A DNA stretch of 64,000 nt from Mytilus californianus (GCF_021869535.1 NW_026262690.1:84923995-84987994), one strand, 5' to 3'. Shown: positions 1-12,189, numbered from the stretch's first letter. Numbers and translations: made by a program. Notes: a model not told the origin generated them from the sequence alone.

Positions 1-1069
1 AAAAACAGTATGTATAATAGCAGAATATATCCTTTATTGATAGGAATCACAGTTTATGGCCAAACCCAATTTAGATCAGTCAGAATTTCATGTACAGTGA
101 AAGAAAAATTTGATAAAACTTAAAAGTTACCTTGATAAAATTTTGTTCTAAATACATGAAATAATCAAGAATTTCCTAACCATACTGTCATGACTGGAAA
201 TTTACTCCATGGAACTGACCTTAAATTAATTTTAAATGACTGTTTGAAAGGAAATAATTGTCTCTTTCTTGATTTGGATATTTCTGTTTCACAATGGAAA
301 CTACTAAAATAACGACAAAAGAGGCCATTTTTTGTTTCCTATTGTGTTTTCCTATCTTTGGACAGTGATGATCTTTTTCAATGTGCAAAATCAATCTATT
401 AATGATGAATTATTACGTCAGGGATTTCGTTACCATTAATTACTTAAAACCTTCAAGACTTTCATTAAATCAAACTTATGGTGTGGTTTATACATTGGTT
501 GTACTTATTACACATCCTAGTTTTTACAGTGATGTAAATAGAGCTTGTAAACAAAGGTGCAATTGAACATTTGGAAATAAAAATGATAAAATTAATGATG
601 TTAAGATAAAGACAATTTTCAATTGATCACTTAAAAAATAAGTTTATTCCTATTCAGTTATTAACACTTATTATATGGTCCTTCATCGTGTCAATAATTT
701 TTTGCAATGCACATCAAGCTTTTCCAAGACTGTTCATAATGTTATTACACTACATTGGTTTGAGATAGATAATTAATTCCGGGGAATGAAAAGGTCTATT
801 TTTGTTGAAATAAGGCTTTGAACTTGCTTTCAGAAATTGTTTGTACTATTTAATCGGCACTTTGAGGCTTGTTTTTTTTAATACTTATAAATAGTGCCTT
901 TAGGTTTATCAATTTTTTTTTCTCTCTCTGGCTTTTTTAATATCTACTTCTTCCAAAATATAAAAAAAAAGAAGATGTGATATTTATAGCTAGCAATTTC
1001 TAGGAATGATGTTTAATTGACAGGGTTTACAAAGTTCTATAAATGTTGTTTAATTGACAGAGGTCATGA
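1..1069. other. AT-rich stretch with no recognised gene
   Basis: No reading frame here resembles a protein I know, and no splice-bounded exon was found. The short open frames have random composition. I see no clear repeat structure apart from oligo-A/T runs. Confidence 0.6.
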
Positions 1070-1235
1070 TCACACAAAGGAAAGTAGTTGCATTGTTTCA
1101 ATAAGTGGGACTTGGAATTCAAATAAAATTTCCGCATCTATTTTGAAATAAGTACCCTCTGTATCAGTATACAAAATCTTAAGAGACACAAGTGTCATTG
1201 AGGCCCTGCATAGGGGTAACAGAGTAATAGTTACA
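1070..1235 (+). repeat. Dispersed repeat, copy 1
   Basis: Matches 12190-12325 in the same orientation. Shared landmarks are a 'tattttgaaata' stretch, 'aaatcttaagagacacaagtg' and 'gaggccctgcataggg'. The family is not identified. A (TA)n microsatellite follows at about 1238-1253. Confidence 0.6.
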
Positions 1236-1510
1236 ATATATATATATATATATGATCATGTATATGCACTAATAATATAATAGTTTAATATGTAGGAGGT
1301 CTGTAGTGTATCAAATGATAAAGTTTCTGGGAATTTGGAAAAATTGGAAAAAACACTTCTTATCTGATAAAAAAAACAGAAAATGTTTCCCGTTGAACAA
1401 ATGAGAACAAACAAATTGAAATAATATATATATATATACATATGCCACTTAAGGGTACCTGTTTTAAACATGTCTTGGTATGAGGCTGAGCAGGGTTTGA
1501 TAAACTAAAA

Positions 1511-1836
1511 CAGGGATCACCACAGGCTATTTAAGGGTGGAGCTCCTCCACCCTTAAATTTTCAGCTCCACCCTTAAATCTCCAGCACCACTCTTGAATT
1601 TCTCAGCACCACCCTTGAATTTTTGAAAAATGTGATGAACAGGTAAAATTTTTGACAATTTTTACTTCAAAGTATAAATTCATGCCTTAATTACATTTTT
1701 ATTTACAATGGCTTTGTTTATCTTTTTCCTAATTAACAGATAATGATCTACAATAAAGATCTTGTGTGATTGTAATTTCAATATAAATTTTTTTTCGTGA
1801 ACACCACCCTTAAAATAAATTCTGTGGTAATCCCTG
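1511..1836. mobile_element. MITE with CAGGGAT termini
   Basis: A 326 bp non-coding element. The left end reads CAGGGATCACCACAG and the right end, reverse-complemented, reads CAGGGATTACCACAG; both are followed by a TTTAAGGGTGG-like segment. The flanks share TAAAA (1506-1510 and 1837-1841), a possible 5 bp target duplication. Just inside the left end are four copies of a roughly 21 bp unit built on CAGCTCCACCCTTAAAT. The CAGGG start recalls hAT elements, but the duplication length does not fit, so the superfamily is open. Confidence 0.75.
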
Positions 1837-2505
1837 TAAAAGTATGAGCTTGCTAGATGCAGATCCAGGACTTTGAAAAAGGGGGCCCCAAACTAGGCAA
1901 CGTTTGGAGTGGGACATGTAAAAAGTCTTATGCATTAATCATATTTCTAGCCCCCATCCCCCTAAATTTGCCTATGGTTGCTACCATTTTTTATGCTTGC
2001 TTGTAAACTTGATCAAGTGAGTTTTAAATACATTTAGGAAAATTATCAATAAAAGGATCAACAGACAATATATTGATGTGGGTAATCCGGTTTTATTAGC
2101 TCACCTGACCTAACTGTTGTAGTCATTGTTGTCCATCTGTAAACTTTGAAAGTATATTGATGAAGTTCCTCTGTAAACTTTATAAAAGTCTATTGTTTAA
2201 AACCATATGTTGACCTGGATGTTTACTGGTTGTAAGTGTCGCTTGCTGTTGTCACATAGAAGTATACAGTTCTCATCCCACATATCTTTTATTCATATTG
2301 TTGGTATACTTATGTACATGTACATTAATTGTACTATGTTAACATTTGTCCTTGTTTTTAGGTTATTCTTTGTTTGAAGAGCATTTTCCATGATCTTTTA
2401 TCAATAGTATTCAGTAAACAGTAAACTTGTCTACAGAACATTTTTGCAAAGTCTGATCTTATTTGCTTCAAGTGTTTTGGGAAATTGCTTAAACAATCTT
2501 AAACA
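1837..2505. other. Intergenic, nothing recognised
   Basis: AT-rich sequence without a recognisable exon, repeat family or RNA gene. Confidence 0.5.
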
Positions 2506-2690
2506 TCAGGCCATCGTTTCACAAAAAATCGTACGACAATAATAGATCTTACGTCGGTCGTACGTCAAATCGTAAGTTTTTGACCGTTTCATAAACAATC
2601 GTAAGTAGAATTTTATCGTAAGTTTGATCGTAAACTTACGAGTGTTAACAGGCAGTCGTAAGTCAAATCGTAGTGATTTAACCTGTTGGC
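2506..2690. repeat. Cluster of TCGTAAGT/ACTTACGA motifs (MITE remnant)
   Basis: Dense direct and inverted copies of TCGTAAGT follow a TTTCACAAAAAATCGTACGA segment. That segment resembles the terminal repeat of the small element at 39354-39465 (TTTCACAAAAAATCTTACGA). It is probably a relative of that element; a matching right end was not found. Confidence 0.55.
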
Positions 2691-4377
2691 ATTTGGTTAA
2701 AATCAACAACATCAAATTTTCTTACAGAAAATTAAGTTCCATTAGTTAATCAGAATACATGTATTCATATTATTTTGTCCCAATCATAAGTAACTGATTT
2801 TTTTTAATTCCTGAAATAATCGTAAAACCATTTCTACATTTGAGTTTATTTTCATTTAAATTAAACGATCGAGCACCTTGTCCTTGCTTCCAAAAGTCCA
2901 AATAGTTGACCATAAAAACTTATAAGTGATTGAGCTAGCACAGCACTATGTAGCCAGGGATACATGTATGTGCTTTCAGTTTTAATAACTCATGAAGGGA
3001 TACGTCGTGCATGCACATAACTCTGTACTACAATTTGTACAAAATATTCTCACACACGAAAATTAGAAACGCTTATTTACTAGTTCTCAAATCTATGTCA
3101 TACTATCACTCACGTTTTACAGGGAGTTTATGAAGCTAACAATAAATATTTATGCTAAGCTAAAATTGCCATCATTTCCTATCTAGTATGTAGTCCTGTG
3201 GTTATACACTATTTCAGCGGTTGACGGTGCCCTTTAATGAATAGAATTTTTTGTAAATACATTACGATTATTTAAAACAAATAACAGTTTAGAAATTGAG
3301 AAAACAATAATTGAATACATGAATGTAATGGCATGAATCTATAGTTTCAATGTAAATACACCAGTTGCCATGCGCTCTATCAGGTTCGCGTTTTTTAAAA
3401 GGTATAAAATGTATGCTGCAACCCCGTACTCAATACATGTTAGGTTCTTTCTGATTAAACACATTTCTATAAATCTTGTTTTGATTGAAAAGTATAATCA
3501 TTCACTTTGCCATAATGTGATTGTTTTTGTTTATACCTATAAAATATTATTTTCAAATTAAGAATGTTGTAGGCATGAAAATCCTATTTTTTTAAATCCT
3601 AAATCTGTTTTTTGTTTTTTTTTGTTTGTTAAGGTGACGAGATTCTTATTTTCAAGCATTCAAGTGGATAGAAGGAAACATTGGTATTTTTTCAAGTTCC
3701 CACCTTGATGAAAGAAAATAAATTCAAGTCCCCATTTTCAAAGACATAAAAATTCACCCCTCCTCATCAAGTTCTCAATACTAATTATTATTATTTTTAT
3801 TCACTCTTCAGTTACAAATCACCAGCACCCAATCAAAATGAAGCAACTAGATAATTTACCAAGGCAGCCCCTAATTTCCCTCTCTTTGTAATTATATAGT
3901 AGTTATATAACAGCTCGAACTAATATTCATTTCGCTATTGTTGTATGTTTTCCGTTATTCAACATGATGTTCCTCTCGATTTCTCCTTTTCACTGTTCCT
4001 ATACATAAAAATATGGTTGTCTTTGTCAAAAATATTTTCGACAATTTCATTACAATTTTAAGACAGTCCCTAACATCGTCGATCATTGTACTTCTATGTA
4101 TAAAAAACATATTGATGGGAACGTCAACAAATTACAAACAAAGATATTAACAAATAATCCCGTAAATTGCATCAACATATTTTGTTATATTACTTGGCAG
4201 GAAATTGTACAATGGCAAAATTTCATGCATACGGGAAAAATGTCAATTTTGCAAGGTATGTTGGCAAGTATAAATGCATTTCTTTAAAAGATGACATATT
4301 GGATAGGGCAAAAAATTTGCCTTGCATTCTGCCACCAACAGACCCATAATCATGTAATAACAAAGAATCTTAACCGG
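2691..4377. other. Intergenic, nothing recognised
   Basis: AT-rich sequence with scattered short open frames of random composition. No exon, RNA gene or terminal repeat could be supported. Confidence 0.5.
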
Positions 4378-4570
4378 TCAGAGAGTGTGAAATTCGTATG
4401 CACTGTGTGACGGGGCATCATTTTCCATATTAAGCGGACATGACTGCGTATGATCCGAGCTGACGACCACTTCAGCGAAGGATTTACTTCCTGACGAGAG
4501 AGGATCAGGCAGTACAATCTTTATCTACACCGGCAGTCAATTCATTGGGGGTTGAAAGACAAAACGTATA
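4378..4570. other. GC-richer unique-looking tract
   Basis: About 190 bp of visibly higher GC content and CpG content than the surroundings, without any repeat signature I recognise. It could be a promoter or untranslated first exon, for instance of the downstream PHF7-like gene or of a gene off the left edge. No start codon with a convincing donor site was found, so this is only a flag. Confidence 0.3.
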
Positions 4571-5084
4571 TTAGTTCATATACGACAATTGTTACGATAG
4601 AAATGTAAAAGTATACTCCTCATGCAGGAAAAAATCATTTTATGGACTCCACCTATAGCACGAGACAAAATGTGTAAATATCATTTAAAGAATTTAGATA
4701 TGGCGTAGATGTATGAGATTATGAAACAAATATAATGATGAACTATTTCTCCATAAACCAAAGGATAAATATCGTATTCCATAAGAGATTCTTGATGTTC
4801 GTTACGTTATATTGAGATTGATATATTTGATGTTTAACGCCACTTTTATTACTCTGTGCGATTCCAGGTCAATTGAGGTCAAAATACAGCCACGAGCAGT
4901 CTTGAAAGGATCAGAGTGAACATTGTAGTTGAACTTCTTAAACAACTCGTTCATCTAGGCCCCTATTACGTTACAAAATTCTCTTGAATACTACGAGATT
5001 TTGTGTATCTTTGACATTTTCTTTCGAGTTTAATTCGAAAAAATAATTAGAAGATAAAAACAATTTCCAAAAAGTATTCACTTA

Positions 5085-5225
5085 AGGGAGCTACCATTTG
5101 ATTTTTATGGGGGGGGGGACTAGGATGAAATTTGAAAAAAATAGGCAGGACAAGAGTTTTGAGTAAAAAAAAAGGCAGGATGAGACACTTTGCAAAAAAA
5201 AAAGGCAGGATACATCTTGCTACAA
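5085..5225 (+). repeat. Fragment of the GCCATTTGATTTTTATGGGG family
   Basis: One end of the element seen complete at 6371-6766: a CATTTGATTTTTATGGGG terminus, a G run, then several 'aaaaaaaggcagga' units. The partner terminus is absent. Confidence 0.65.
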
Positions 5226-5289
5226 ACAGAATACCGTTTCCATTCTCAATTTTATATTAAATAAATACAAGAGTGTCACGATTTCCCGA

Positions 5290-5600
5290 CGGTTACAACA
5301 TGAATAAACTGCTTCGCTGAGCGCAGCTGGATACGCCCGCAGAGGTCCAACCCTGAACAGTTGGGGCAAAAATGGACACAATATTCAAGCTTGATACAGG
5401 TTGTAATTAAATATTTGACATATTATAGGTTTCTGAAAATAAATGTAGTCAAAGAACTTGAAATTGGTTATATGAATTGAATTTATATTTTTATATTCAA
5501 TTAAAGATTTCTTGCTGTTGTGCAATACACTGTGCTGTTGCGCAATACTTAGTAAATCTGTTGTCAGACTATAAACAATTAAATAACTTCTCAATGTCAT
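5290..5600 (+). repeat. Dispersed repeat with CGCAGAGGT core, copy 1
   Basis: Contains 'gcccgcagaggtccaaccct' followed by a 'gaacagttggggcaa' segment. It shares a long stretch with 22470-22870 (reverse) and 60855-61020 (forward). Function and class are unknown. Copies in three unrelated places show that it is a mobile or otherwise amplified sequence. Confidence 0.7.
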
Positions 5601-5652
5601 ATCAGAAATATATGAAAAACTAAAGGGAGGTTATCTTAATAGATATAAACCA

Positions 5653-7008
5653 GGGGCCTGTTTATCGAAACTGTCCTAAGATCGGTCCTAAGAATTTCTT
5701 AGGACAGAAATTAGGATAAAGTTAGGACCGACTTACGACATGTCTCAGCATTCACATCGAAGCTATCTTAGGATTATCTTAGCTAGGATGTCTTAACCAC
5801 TGTCCTAAGTATTGGCGTTAAAGAAAATAACAAATTAAAAATGAAAAAATGAAGATATTGTATCAAATTTAACCAATAACTATAATTTAAAAAAAAAGAT
5901 AAATAATTTTAAAAATAATTATTAGTTTTAAATTTAAGGTGATAAATACTTTTTATATTATAATTGTACATTTAAACTCATAAAACAAAACATAAAACAA
6001 AAAATATAACTACGTTTTATATAAGAATTGAAACAAACGAATTGAAAATAGTTGAAATAAAATATATAATCGGTAAAATCATTATATGCTTTGATCAGCT
6101 GAATTCGAAGTGTCACGGTTTCATACTTAAAAGTTCAAAGGCAAATCTCGTGCATCTTTCATATAAATACCGAGTACTTCAACTATTTTATTACTGCAAA
6201 TAACATGCGATGATACGGGTGAATATAAGAGACGAAATCCGAATTCTACCGATGCAAAACCACAGACTCTCCTGGACGACGTGGACAAGAGTAACACTTT
6301 GCTTTTTGGTAAATTGTCAAATGTTGCAACAAATGGTGCTGAAAAGAGGGATAGGGATTTAATATGCATGAGGGGAACTGCCATTTGATTTTTATGGGGG
6401 GGGGGGGGGGGGGGGGGGACTAGGTTTAAATTTGAAAAAAAGGCAGGACAGGAGTTTGGAGCCAAAAAAAAGCAAGATGACAATTTATGTAAAAAAAAGT
6501 CAGGATAAACTAATAAGATAAAGGCAGGACAGGAGTTTGGAAGTAAAAAAAAATGCAGGATGAGGAACTTTGCCAAAAAAAAGCAGGATGACAATTTACA
6601 TGTATGTAAAAAAAAGTCAGGTTAAACTAATAAAAAAAAAGGCAGGACCTAATAGAGTGAAAAATAAAAAGGAAGGACAGAGATTACAACAACAAAAAAA
6701 GCAGAACAACATTTTTCATCCTAGGCACCCCCCGTCATAAAAATCAAATGGTACATGTAGTTCCCTAAATTAAATGCAATCAATACAGGCCATATTTGTT
6801 TATAAAACAACCATCCTAAATATATCCTAAAGTTAGGACCATCCTAAGACCATCTTAAGACACCTTAATTGGTATCCTAAAGTTAGGACAATTCCTAGGA
6901 TTTTCCTAAGTTACGACATGTTTGATAAACCCACTTAGGATTAAGATATGTCCTAAGATGGTCTTAGGACACGTCCTAATCCTAAGACTGCTTCGATAAA
7001 CAGGCCCC
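5653..7008. mobile_element. DNA element with GGGGCCTGTTTATCGAA terminal inverted repeats
   Basis: Both ends carry the same 17 bp, GGGGCCTGTTTATCGAA, in inverted orientation, and the similarity runs a few bases further. The subterminal regions are full of direct and inverted TCCTAAG motifs (5670-5820 and 6800-6990), as expected for transposase-binding repeats of a non-autonomous element. A second element (6371-6766) is nested inside. No transposase reading frame was seen, and no target duplication is clear. Confidence 0.8.
6371..6766. mobile_element. Nested element with AGGGAACT...CATTTGATTTTTATG ends
   Basis: The left end contains GCCATTTGATTTTTATGGGG and the right end, reverse-complemented, contains ACCATTTGATTTTTATG; both start with AGGG(G)AACT. 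The interior is a string of poly-A plus 'ggcagga' units and includes an uninterrupted run of 23 G at 6396-6418. It sits inside the 5653-7008 element and so inserted later. Confidence 0.75.
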
Positions 7009-7010
7009 AG

Positions 7011-7640
7011 GGTGGTGTTCTCAAAAGTATCCTAAGATTCGTCCTAAGTCATAGATAAGACCAATTTTAGGATGGACTTAGGATTATCTTAGGACACTCT
7101 TAAGTTGTGTCTCGAAGGATTATCTTAGGACACTCTTAAGTTGTGTCTCGAAGCTATCTCAGATGTATCTTATATTAGGACGTCCTAAACATATCCTATG
7201 TGCGAAATTTTAAATAGTTAAAGTAATTGTTTGATAAAACATTTATTAAAGACGAAACCAATCAATAAAATTGTTTACGAAATTTTAAAATTACATGTAT
7301 TTAATTAAATGCATGATTTCAAATGTAATTATAAAATAATATCAAAAAGGATTGTGATTTAAACTGGTAAACAATTTGTTTTGAAATGAAAATATTGAAT
7401 TTGTAGTGTCATCGTATCGTAAAACACGAAGTTCAAAGTTTAAAATCATGCACAAATTCTTTAAACGAGTTAATAACCGATGGTGCGTTTCATTTCATGT
7501 TCATCTTCACGTAAAAAATTGAGAAAAAAGAATGCACAAAGTTAGGATGAAGATATGATGATCTTAAGACACCTAATTAAGTGTCCTAAAGTTAGGACGA
7601 AAAATGTGATATATCCTAAGTTAAGAGAGGTTTTTTTTAC
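7011..7640. repeat. Second TCCTAAG-rich element remnant
   Basis: Starts 'gggtggtgttctcaaaagta' and holds many TCCTAAG/CTTAGGA motifs at both ends (7029-7200 and 7540-7620). A 36 bp unit is perfectly duplicated head to tail at 7081-7116 and 7117-7152. It is probably a relative of the preceding element; its exact right end is not defined. Confidence 0.55.
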
Positions 7641-7664
7641 AGAATTATTGCACTTTGACATCTT

Positions 7665-8470
7665 TTTGGAGTTTTGTGACAATAACACCTTGTTCTCTGA
7701 GACCATTTGACAGAAAGCTCTCATACAAACTTGGTACATTAACTTTTGTTCCCCATCATGTGTAGTTGACCTTATTATACCACCATTTTGATTTAACCAT
7801 TCTACAGGTGTTGTGGTATATTTTCCATTTTTATGCCCCACCTAGGGGCATTATGTTATTCGGTCTGTGCGTCCGTTCTTCTGTCAGTCCGTCTATCCTG
7901 CTTCAGGTTAAAGTTTTTGGTCAAGGTGATTTTTGATGAAATTGAAGTCCAATCAACTTGAAACTTAGTACACATGTTCCCTATGATATGATCTTTCGAA
8001 TTTTAATGCCAAATTAGAGTTTTGACCCCAATTTCACAGTCCACTGAACATAGAAAATGATAGTGCGAGTGGGGCATCCGTGTACTATGGACACATTCTT
8101 GTTTTTTAACTATTGTAACACAATGACATTTTGTGCACAATTCCTGTGAGACCCTTGGACAGAAAGCTCTCATACCTGCTAGGATTGTCTGCAATCATGT
8201 GTTGTTGACTATATTGTACATGTTGTATGGCCAGTTTGATTTGACAACTATCCTACAGCAAATGCACCTTGTTAACACAACTCCTCTGAGACCCTTTGAC
8301 AGAAAGCTCTCATACTTGGTAGGATTGTTTGCAATCATATATATGAACTATGTGTAATTGACCATATTGTACAGTCATTATGATCCCACCATTTTTATGA
8401 CAAAATTGGGACTTTGGCTATTTTTTTCTACTATTGTACCACAATGACACCTTGTTTTGCATTGTAACAT
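7665..8470 (+). repeat. Tandem repeat, unit about 140 bp, interrupted
   Basis: The phrase 'gacagaaagctctcatac' recurs at about 7710, 8158 and 8298 in repeats that also share 'gagacc' and 'gcaatcatgtg'. The array is split by an unrelated element at 7831-8102, so the ancestral array was continuous. Confidence 0.7.
7831..8102 (+). mobile_element. GTGGGGCATCCGTGTACTAT element, copy 1
   Basis: Begins 'ttatgccccacctaggggca' and ends 'gtactatggacacattcttg'. It has no coding capacity. A second copy lies in reverse orientation at 59539-59832 in an LRRC9 intron. Nesting inside a tandem array gives clear outer limits. Confidence 0.75.
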
Positions 8471-8479
8471 ATTTTCTCC

Positions 8480-9670
8480 TTCAGAAAACAGAAGAGTCAT
8501 AGTGCAGGAATATAAGGGCATAGGGGGTGCACAAACAGGAAATAGATGAGCTGCACCTTTCTATTTTCAGTTAACAAGGACAATGACACTTGAGAGAAAG
8601 TGTTTTTTTTTAAATTCAATACACAGTGTTATCAAGTGTGACCCTAATATTACATGAGCATGAATGATGTTCACTTTATGACCATCTGGGGTAATCTTGT
8701 TGTTTGATTACTGTCTCCTAGACAGTTATTCCAAATTTCATTTTATTTTCATCTTACAAGCAATTATAGAAATCAGATCGATAAAATGATCACTGTGGAA
8801 GACTTTTGGTTGATTCCTGTTTGGCACAAGACAAGTTAATTGTCTAAAATTTTTGAATAAATCTAAAGTAAAGCCTGTAGTTTCATTTGGGTGGATTGCT
8901 GTCTCATTCATTTAAACCCTATAAATCCTTCATTCATAAATAAAATCACAGGTTGCAACGAATGATCTCGTAGAATATGACCATGTAGGGGAAAAAATCT
9001 CAAAACTACAAATGACTATACTTGCAAATACTAGATGTCTTAACTGGAAAAGTTCTTTTTTTTTTTGGGGGGGGGGGGGATTTTTTTTTGCTTTCTGGCC
9101 ATTGATAATTTTGAAATTAACAAGCTCGTAATTATCTACTTTATTTCTACTACAATTAGAATGGCAGTACTCTTTCTCAAGTAAAACATATTTTATTAAT
9201 GAATAAATATGAATACACAATACAATACCTAAACCATTAAAAAATAACATAATGCATCTCTATTGATTTGTGGATGTGTTTTGTACCATTTGGATGAGCT
9301 TGTGGAATAAATACTGACATTATGAAAAGTCTGCCAATTGTTTGTTGATGATTTCTAACAAATCATGATTGTTGTACGTATTTCTATTAAAATGTGTTAT
9401 TGAATTAGAAACTTTAAGGATGTTCGCTTCTCTTGTTTTTGACTTTTTTGTCAGATATTCGGAATCCTGTAGTTTTATCCATGTAGTGTCATTCAAAATT
9501 TTGTTCGCTAACCCCTACTTTTCTTTTCATAATTTTCATTACATATAGTTTAAAAAGACATTTTTGAAAATATTATAAAATCCTTGTTATTTTTTCATAG
9601 TGTTTGAAAGAAAAAAGGTGACAAGGTTAAATGAATGAAAATTCTAGAGAGAATCATTTCCCGCCAATTT
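8480..9670. other. Intergenic, poly-T/poly-G tract
   Basis: No gene seen. A T-run, G-run, T-run block lies at about 9056-9089. The remainder is AT-rich without recognised repeats. Confidence 0.5.
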
Positions 9671-9676
9671 TTTATT
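9671..9676 (-). terminator. Polyadenylation signal AATAAA for the Mab-21-like gene
   Basis: On the minus strand AATAAA lies about 33 bp beyond the stop codon at 9709-9711. It is well placed for a compact 3' UTR. Confidence 0.55.
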
Positions 9677-9708
9677 GCTTATATCTCAAAAACAAGGACG
9701 CAGACCTT

Positions 9709-11655
9709 TCATTTTTTTCTACTTTTTGGTTCCGTTATTAAGTTACAATTTTTAGCAATCTGTAAGTATTTCCTTGCTGTGATTGTATCACCCATCATCT
9801 GAAAACTAATACAAAGGTAGAACGTTGAATGAATTATAGACAGGACTGAGTCCACATCTAATTTATTTTTAGTAGCAATATCATAATATATATCAAATAT
9901 TGTCTGTAAGGATTGTGTACATGATGCAGTGGCATGTAGATGGTAGTTAAACACAGAAAACTAAGGAAATGTGCAAATGGTAAGGTAGGGATAGTATCGG
10001 CTTTCTCAATTAGTTTTACTTCTGGTGGAATGAATGACCTTTTGCTACCCAAAGAAATATAATTGAGTTTTAGGGTTTTTAATAGCATTGGATTTTTTTC
10101 TTTTTTCAGTAAAGTCCGCACAGAGTCCTTGTTCTGAATTAAACTAATTGACAGAATGTGTTGAAAAATTTCTTCATCTTGATGTTTCTTTAAAGCATGA
10201 TTAATAATGAATATTGATGTATAGTAAGTACTGTTTATGGACATAAAAGAACGACACTAACATCAGCCATCCAGGTATTGTTGTTGAAGATATCAAAAGT
10301 TTACCAAGGTTGTTTTTGTACTTATAGTACTGGTGTTTGTTGTTTGATCGTTGTTGAAAATTTGAATCCTGTAATTCGAACTGATGATGTGCTTGTGATA
10401 GAAAAATAGTAAAAATTCTTCTTGCTAAATCTGTCTTACAACAATGTAGCATATTGTATAGCAAATGTTTGGGTGTTTTATCAGTTGAAGATATAAGGGC
10501 CAGTATATCTGCCTTGACTGAAGTTTGGTTTGTGAATGGGACAGGAATTTCACAATTTAGGCTTGTAAAATCATTCAAAGTCTCTGAATTTACATAACAG
10601 TTAATTCCTTGTTGGTATAAATTCTTAAGGGTGTTAGTCATTTTGTGTTTAAGGTCAATATTAAATCTCATATAAAATAAGTTATTGTCGGGAATGAAAT
10701 AATGTAATAATGTTGAATATTCTACACAGTATATTAGTCTCTTTAAACAAGTCATGAAACATGGTATGATATTGTCCGGTTTCCAAATGGATGGGTCAGA
10801 TTCTTCTGAAATCCAAAATACCAAGGTCTTTAGGAAATAAGAACACAATAAACCTTTCAAATCTTCATGATTGTCCACAATTTCTTTCAGGAAGATTTTT
10901 AATAAAGCATAACATAAAAGCTGAGTATGACTGAAGGAAAATATAAGAAATTTTTCAGCCACTGAAAAGGATATTCTCCATTCAAGATTTTCCTGTAGGG
11001 ACCCTTTGCATCCAATTGGAACAAATAATACTCCACAGGATGTTATTTTAGTTATGAGTTCTGGTGCAGGCCATGTTGTACGTGGACTGCTGACCCAGGA
11101 TTGTGCTAGAGATATCCATTTATCGCATTTAAGGCACATTGCATAATCATAGGCACCTTCAGGACTTGATAAACATGGTCCATGAATTGTAGTGACCTTT
11201 CCAGGGACAGAAAAAATATTGTTAAAAAAAAAAGATTTATATTGTACATTTGAGAGCTTGTTCACCAGACAATCCTGCTCTAGCATTTGTTCTATTTTTG
11301 GATCAAGTAGAATGCGGTCATTGAGAAGATGAAGGGGAAGATGTAGTTGTGTGAAACATGGATGTGTATTCTCTGTATCCATAACCAGAGGAATTCCATC
11401 GGTTAGGAAATTAACATCTCTATCTGACTCATAAACTGTAAATGCAGGATAAATAATCATTATATCCAAGTCACTGCCTTTCATGTCTAATCCTTCGCCT
11501 TTACTTCCACTAGTAATTTGTTTCATTTTTTTCCGACCAATGTCACCTACTATCAAAGATAATCTCCTAACTTTCACATCCTCCTCCGATCCAATCTTCT
11601 GACACAGATACTTATAAAAATGAAGTGATAGACTTTTATCTGTGGACATTTTCAC
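9709..11655 (-). CDS. Mab-21/cGAS-like nucleotidyltransferase-fold protein, frameshifted
   Basis: Main frame 11655 to 10201, continued in a second frame from about 10230 and a third from about 9954 to the stop at 9709; about 640 residues in all, typical of mollusc Mab-21 proteins. Residues 50-51 GS and the SDLDIM run at 61-66 (D62, D64) match the GS...hDhD metal site of the cGAS/OAS/Mab-21 fold. Later landmarks are WPAPELITKI, EWRISFSVAEK and the helical C-terminal half. Family members include second-messenger synthases of innate sensing (cGAS-like receptors), but many Mab-21 proteins have no known activity, so catalysis is not claimed. The phrase FFYVHKQY joins family-typical IFIINHALKK only by a frame change near 10230, and FLSFLC joins FNYHLHA only by one near 9954. 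A splice acceptor (tttacag, 11670-11671) just before the ATG suggests a 5' UTR intron. Pseudogene and assembly indels are both possible. Confidence 0.8.
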
Positions 11656-11669
11656 TGATGTCTGTCTTT

Positions 11670-12189
11670 CTGTAAAATAATCATTTTAATTAGTTTAAAT
11701 TGTATTTTACATTTTAGAATCAAATACTTTATATTCAGAATTTAAAGTATATAATTATAATTATTGATATTAACTATAATGCAAGATTAATAAATACCAT
11801 TCCTGTCCATTAGGGATAGCTTTCACAAAAATAAAACTTATTTTAAATTTTGGTAACATTATTTGTATACATCATTACCTGTAATTGTTAAAATCTTGCA
11901 TTTTTGTCATTTGTTTGACAAATAACATAGTTAAAGATACACACAATTATTTCTTAAGTACAGTATTTGTTCTAGCAAAATTAAAATGTAAGATTTAATA
12001 AGAATTACACGGATGAAAATTCCTACCTTTAGATTATCATTGATTTTGGTCCATTTTGTAAAATAACATTATTTTATTAAGTACTTACATTTTATGTAAC
12101 GTAGATAATTTAATCTGCCAAAAGTCCAACCAACTTGTAGGTAGCCACTTATAGAAATGATAGTTAATTTACAGGGTTAACATATATAT
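11670..12189. other. Upstream region of the Mab-21-like gene
   Basis: Very AT-rich sequence holding the presumed 5' UTR intron. The upstream exon and promoter were not located. Confidence 0.4.

Noticed and set aside
6127..6594. 155-codon minus-strand open frame
   Set aside because: It runs across the poly-A, poly-G and 'ggcagga' units of a nested repeat; the proline run is the G-run read backwards.
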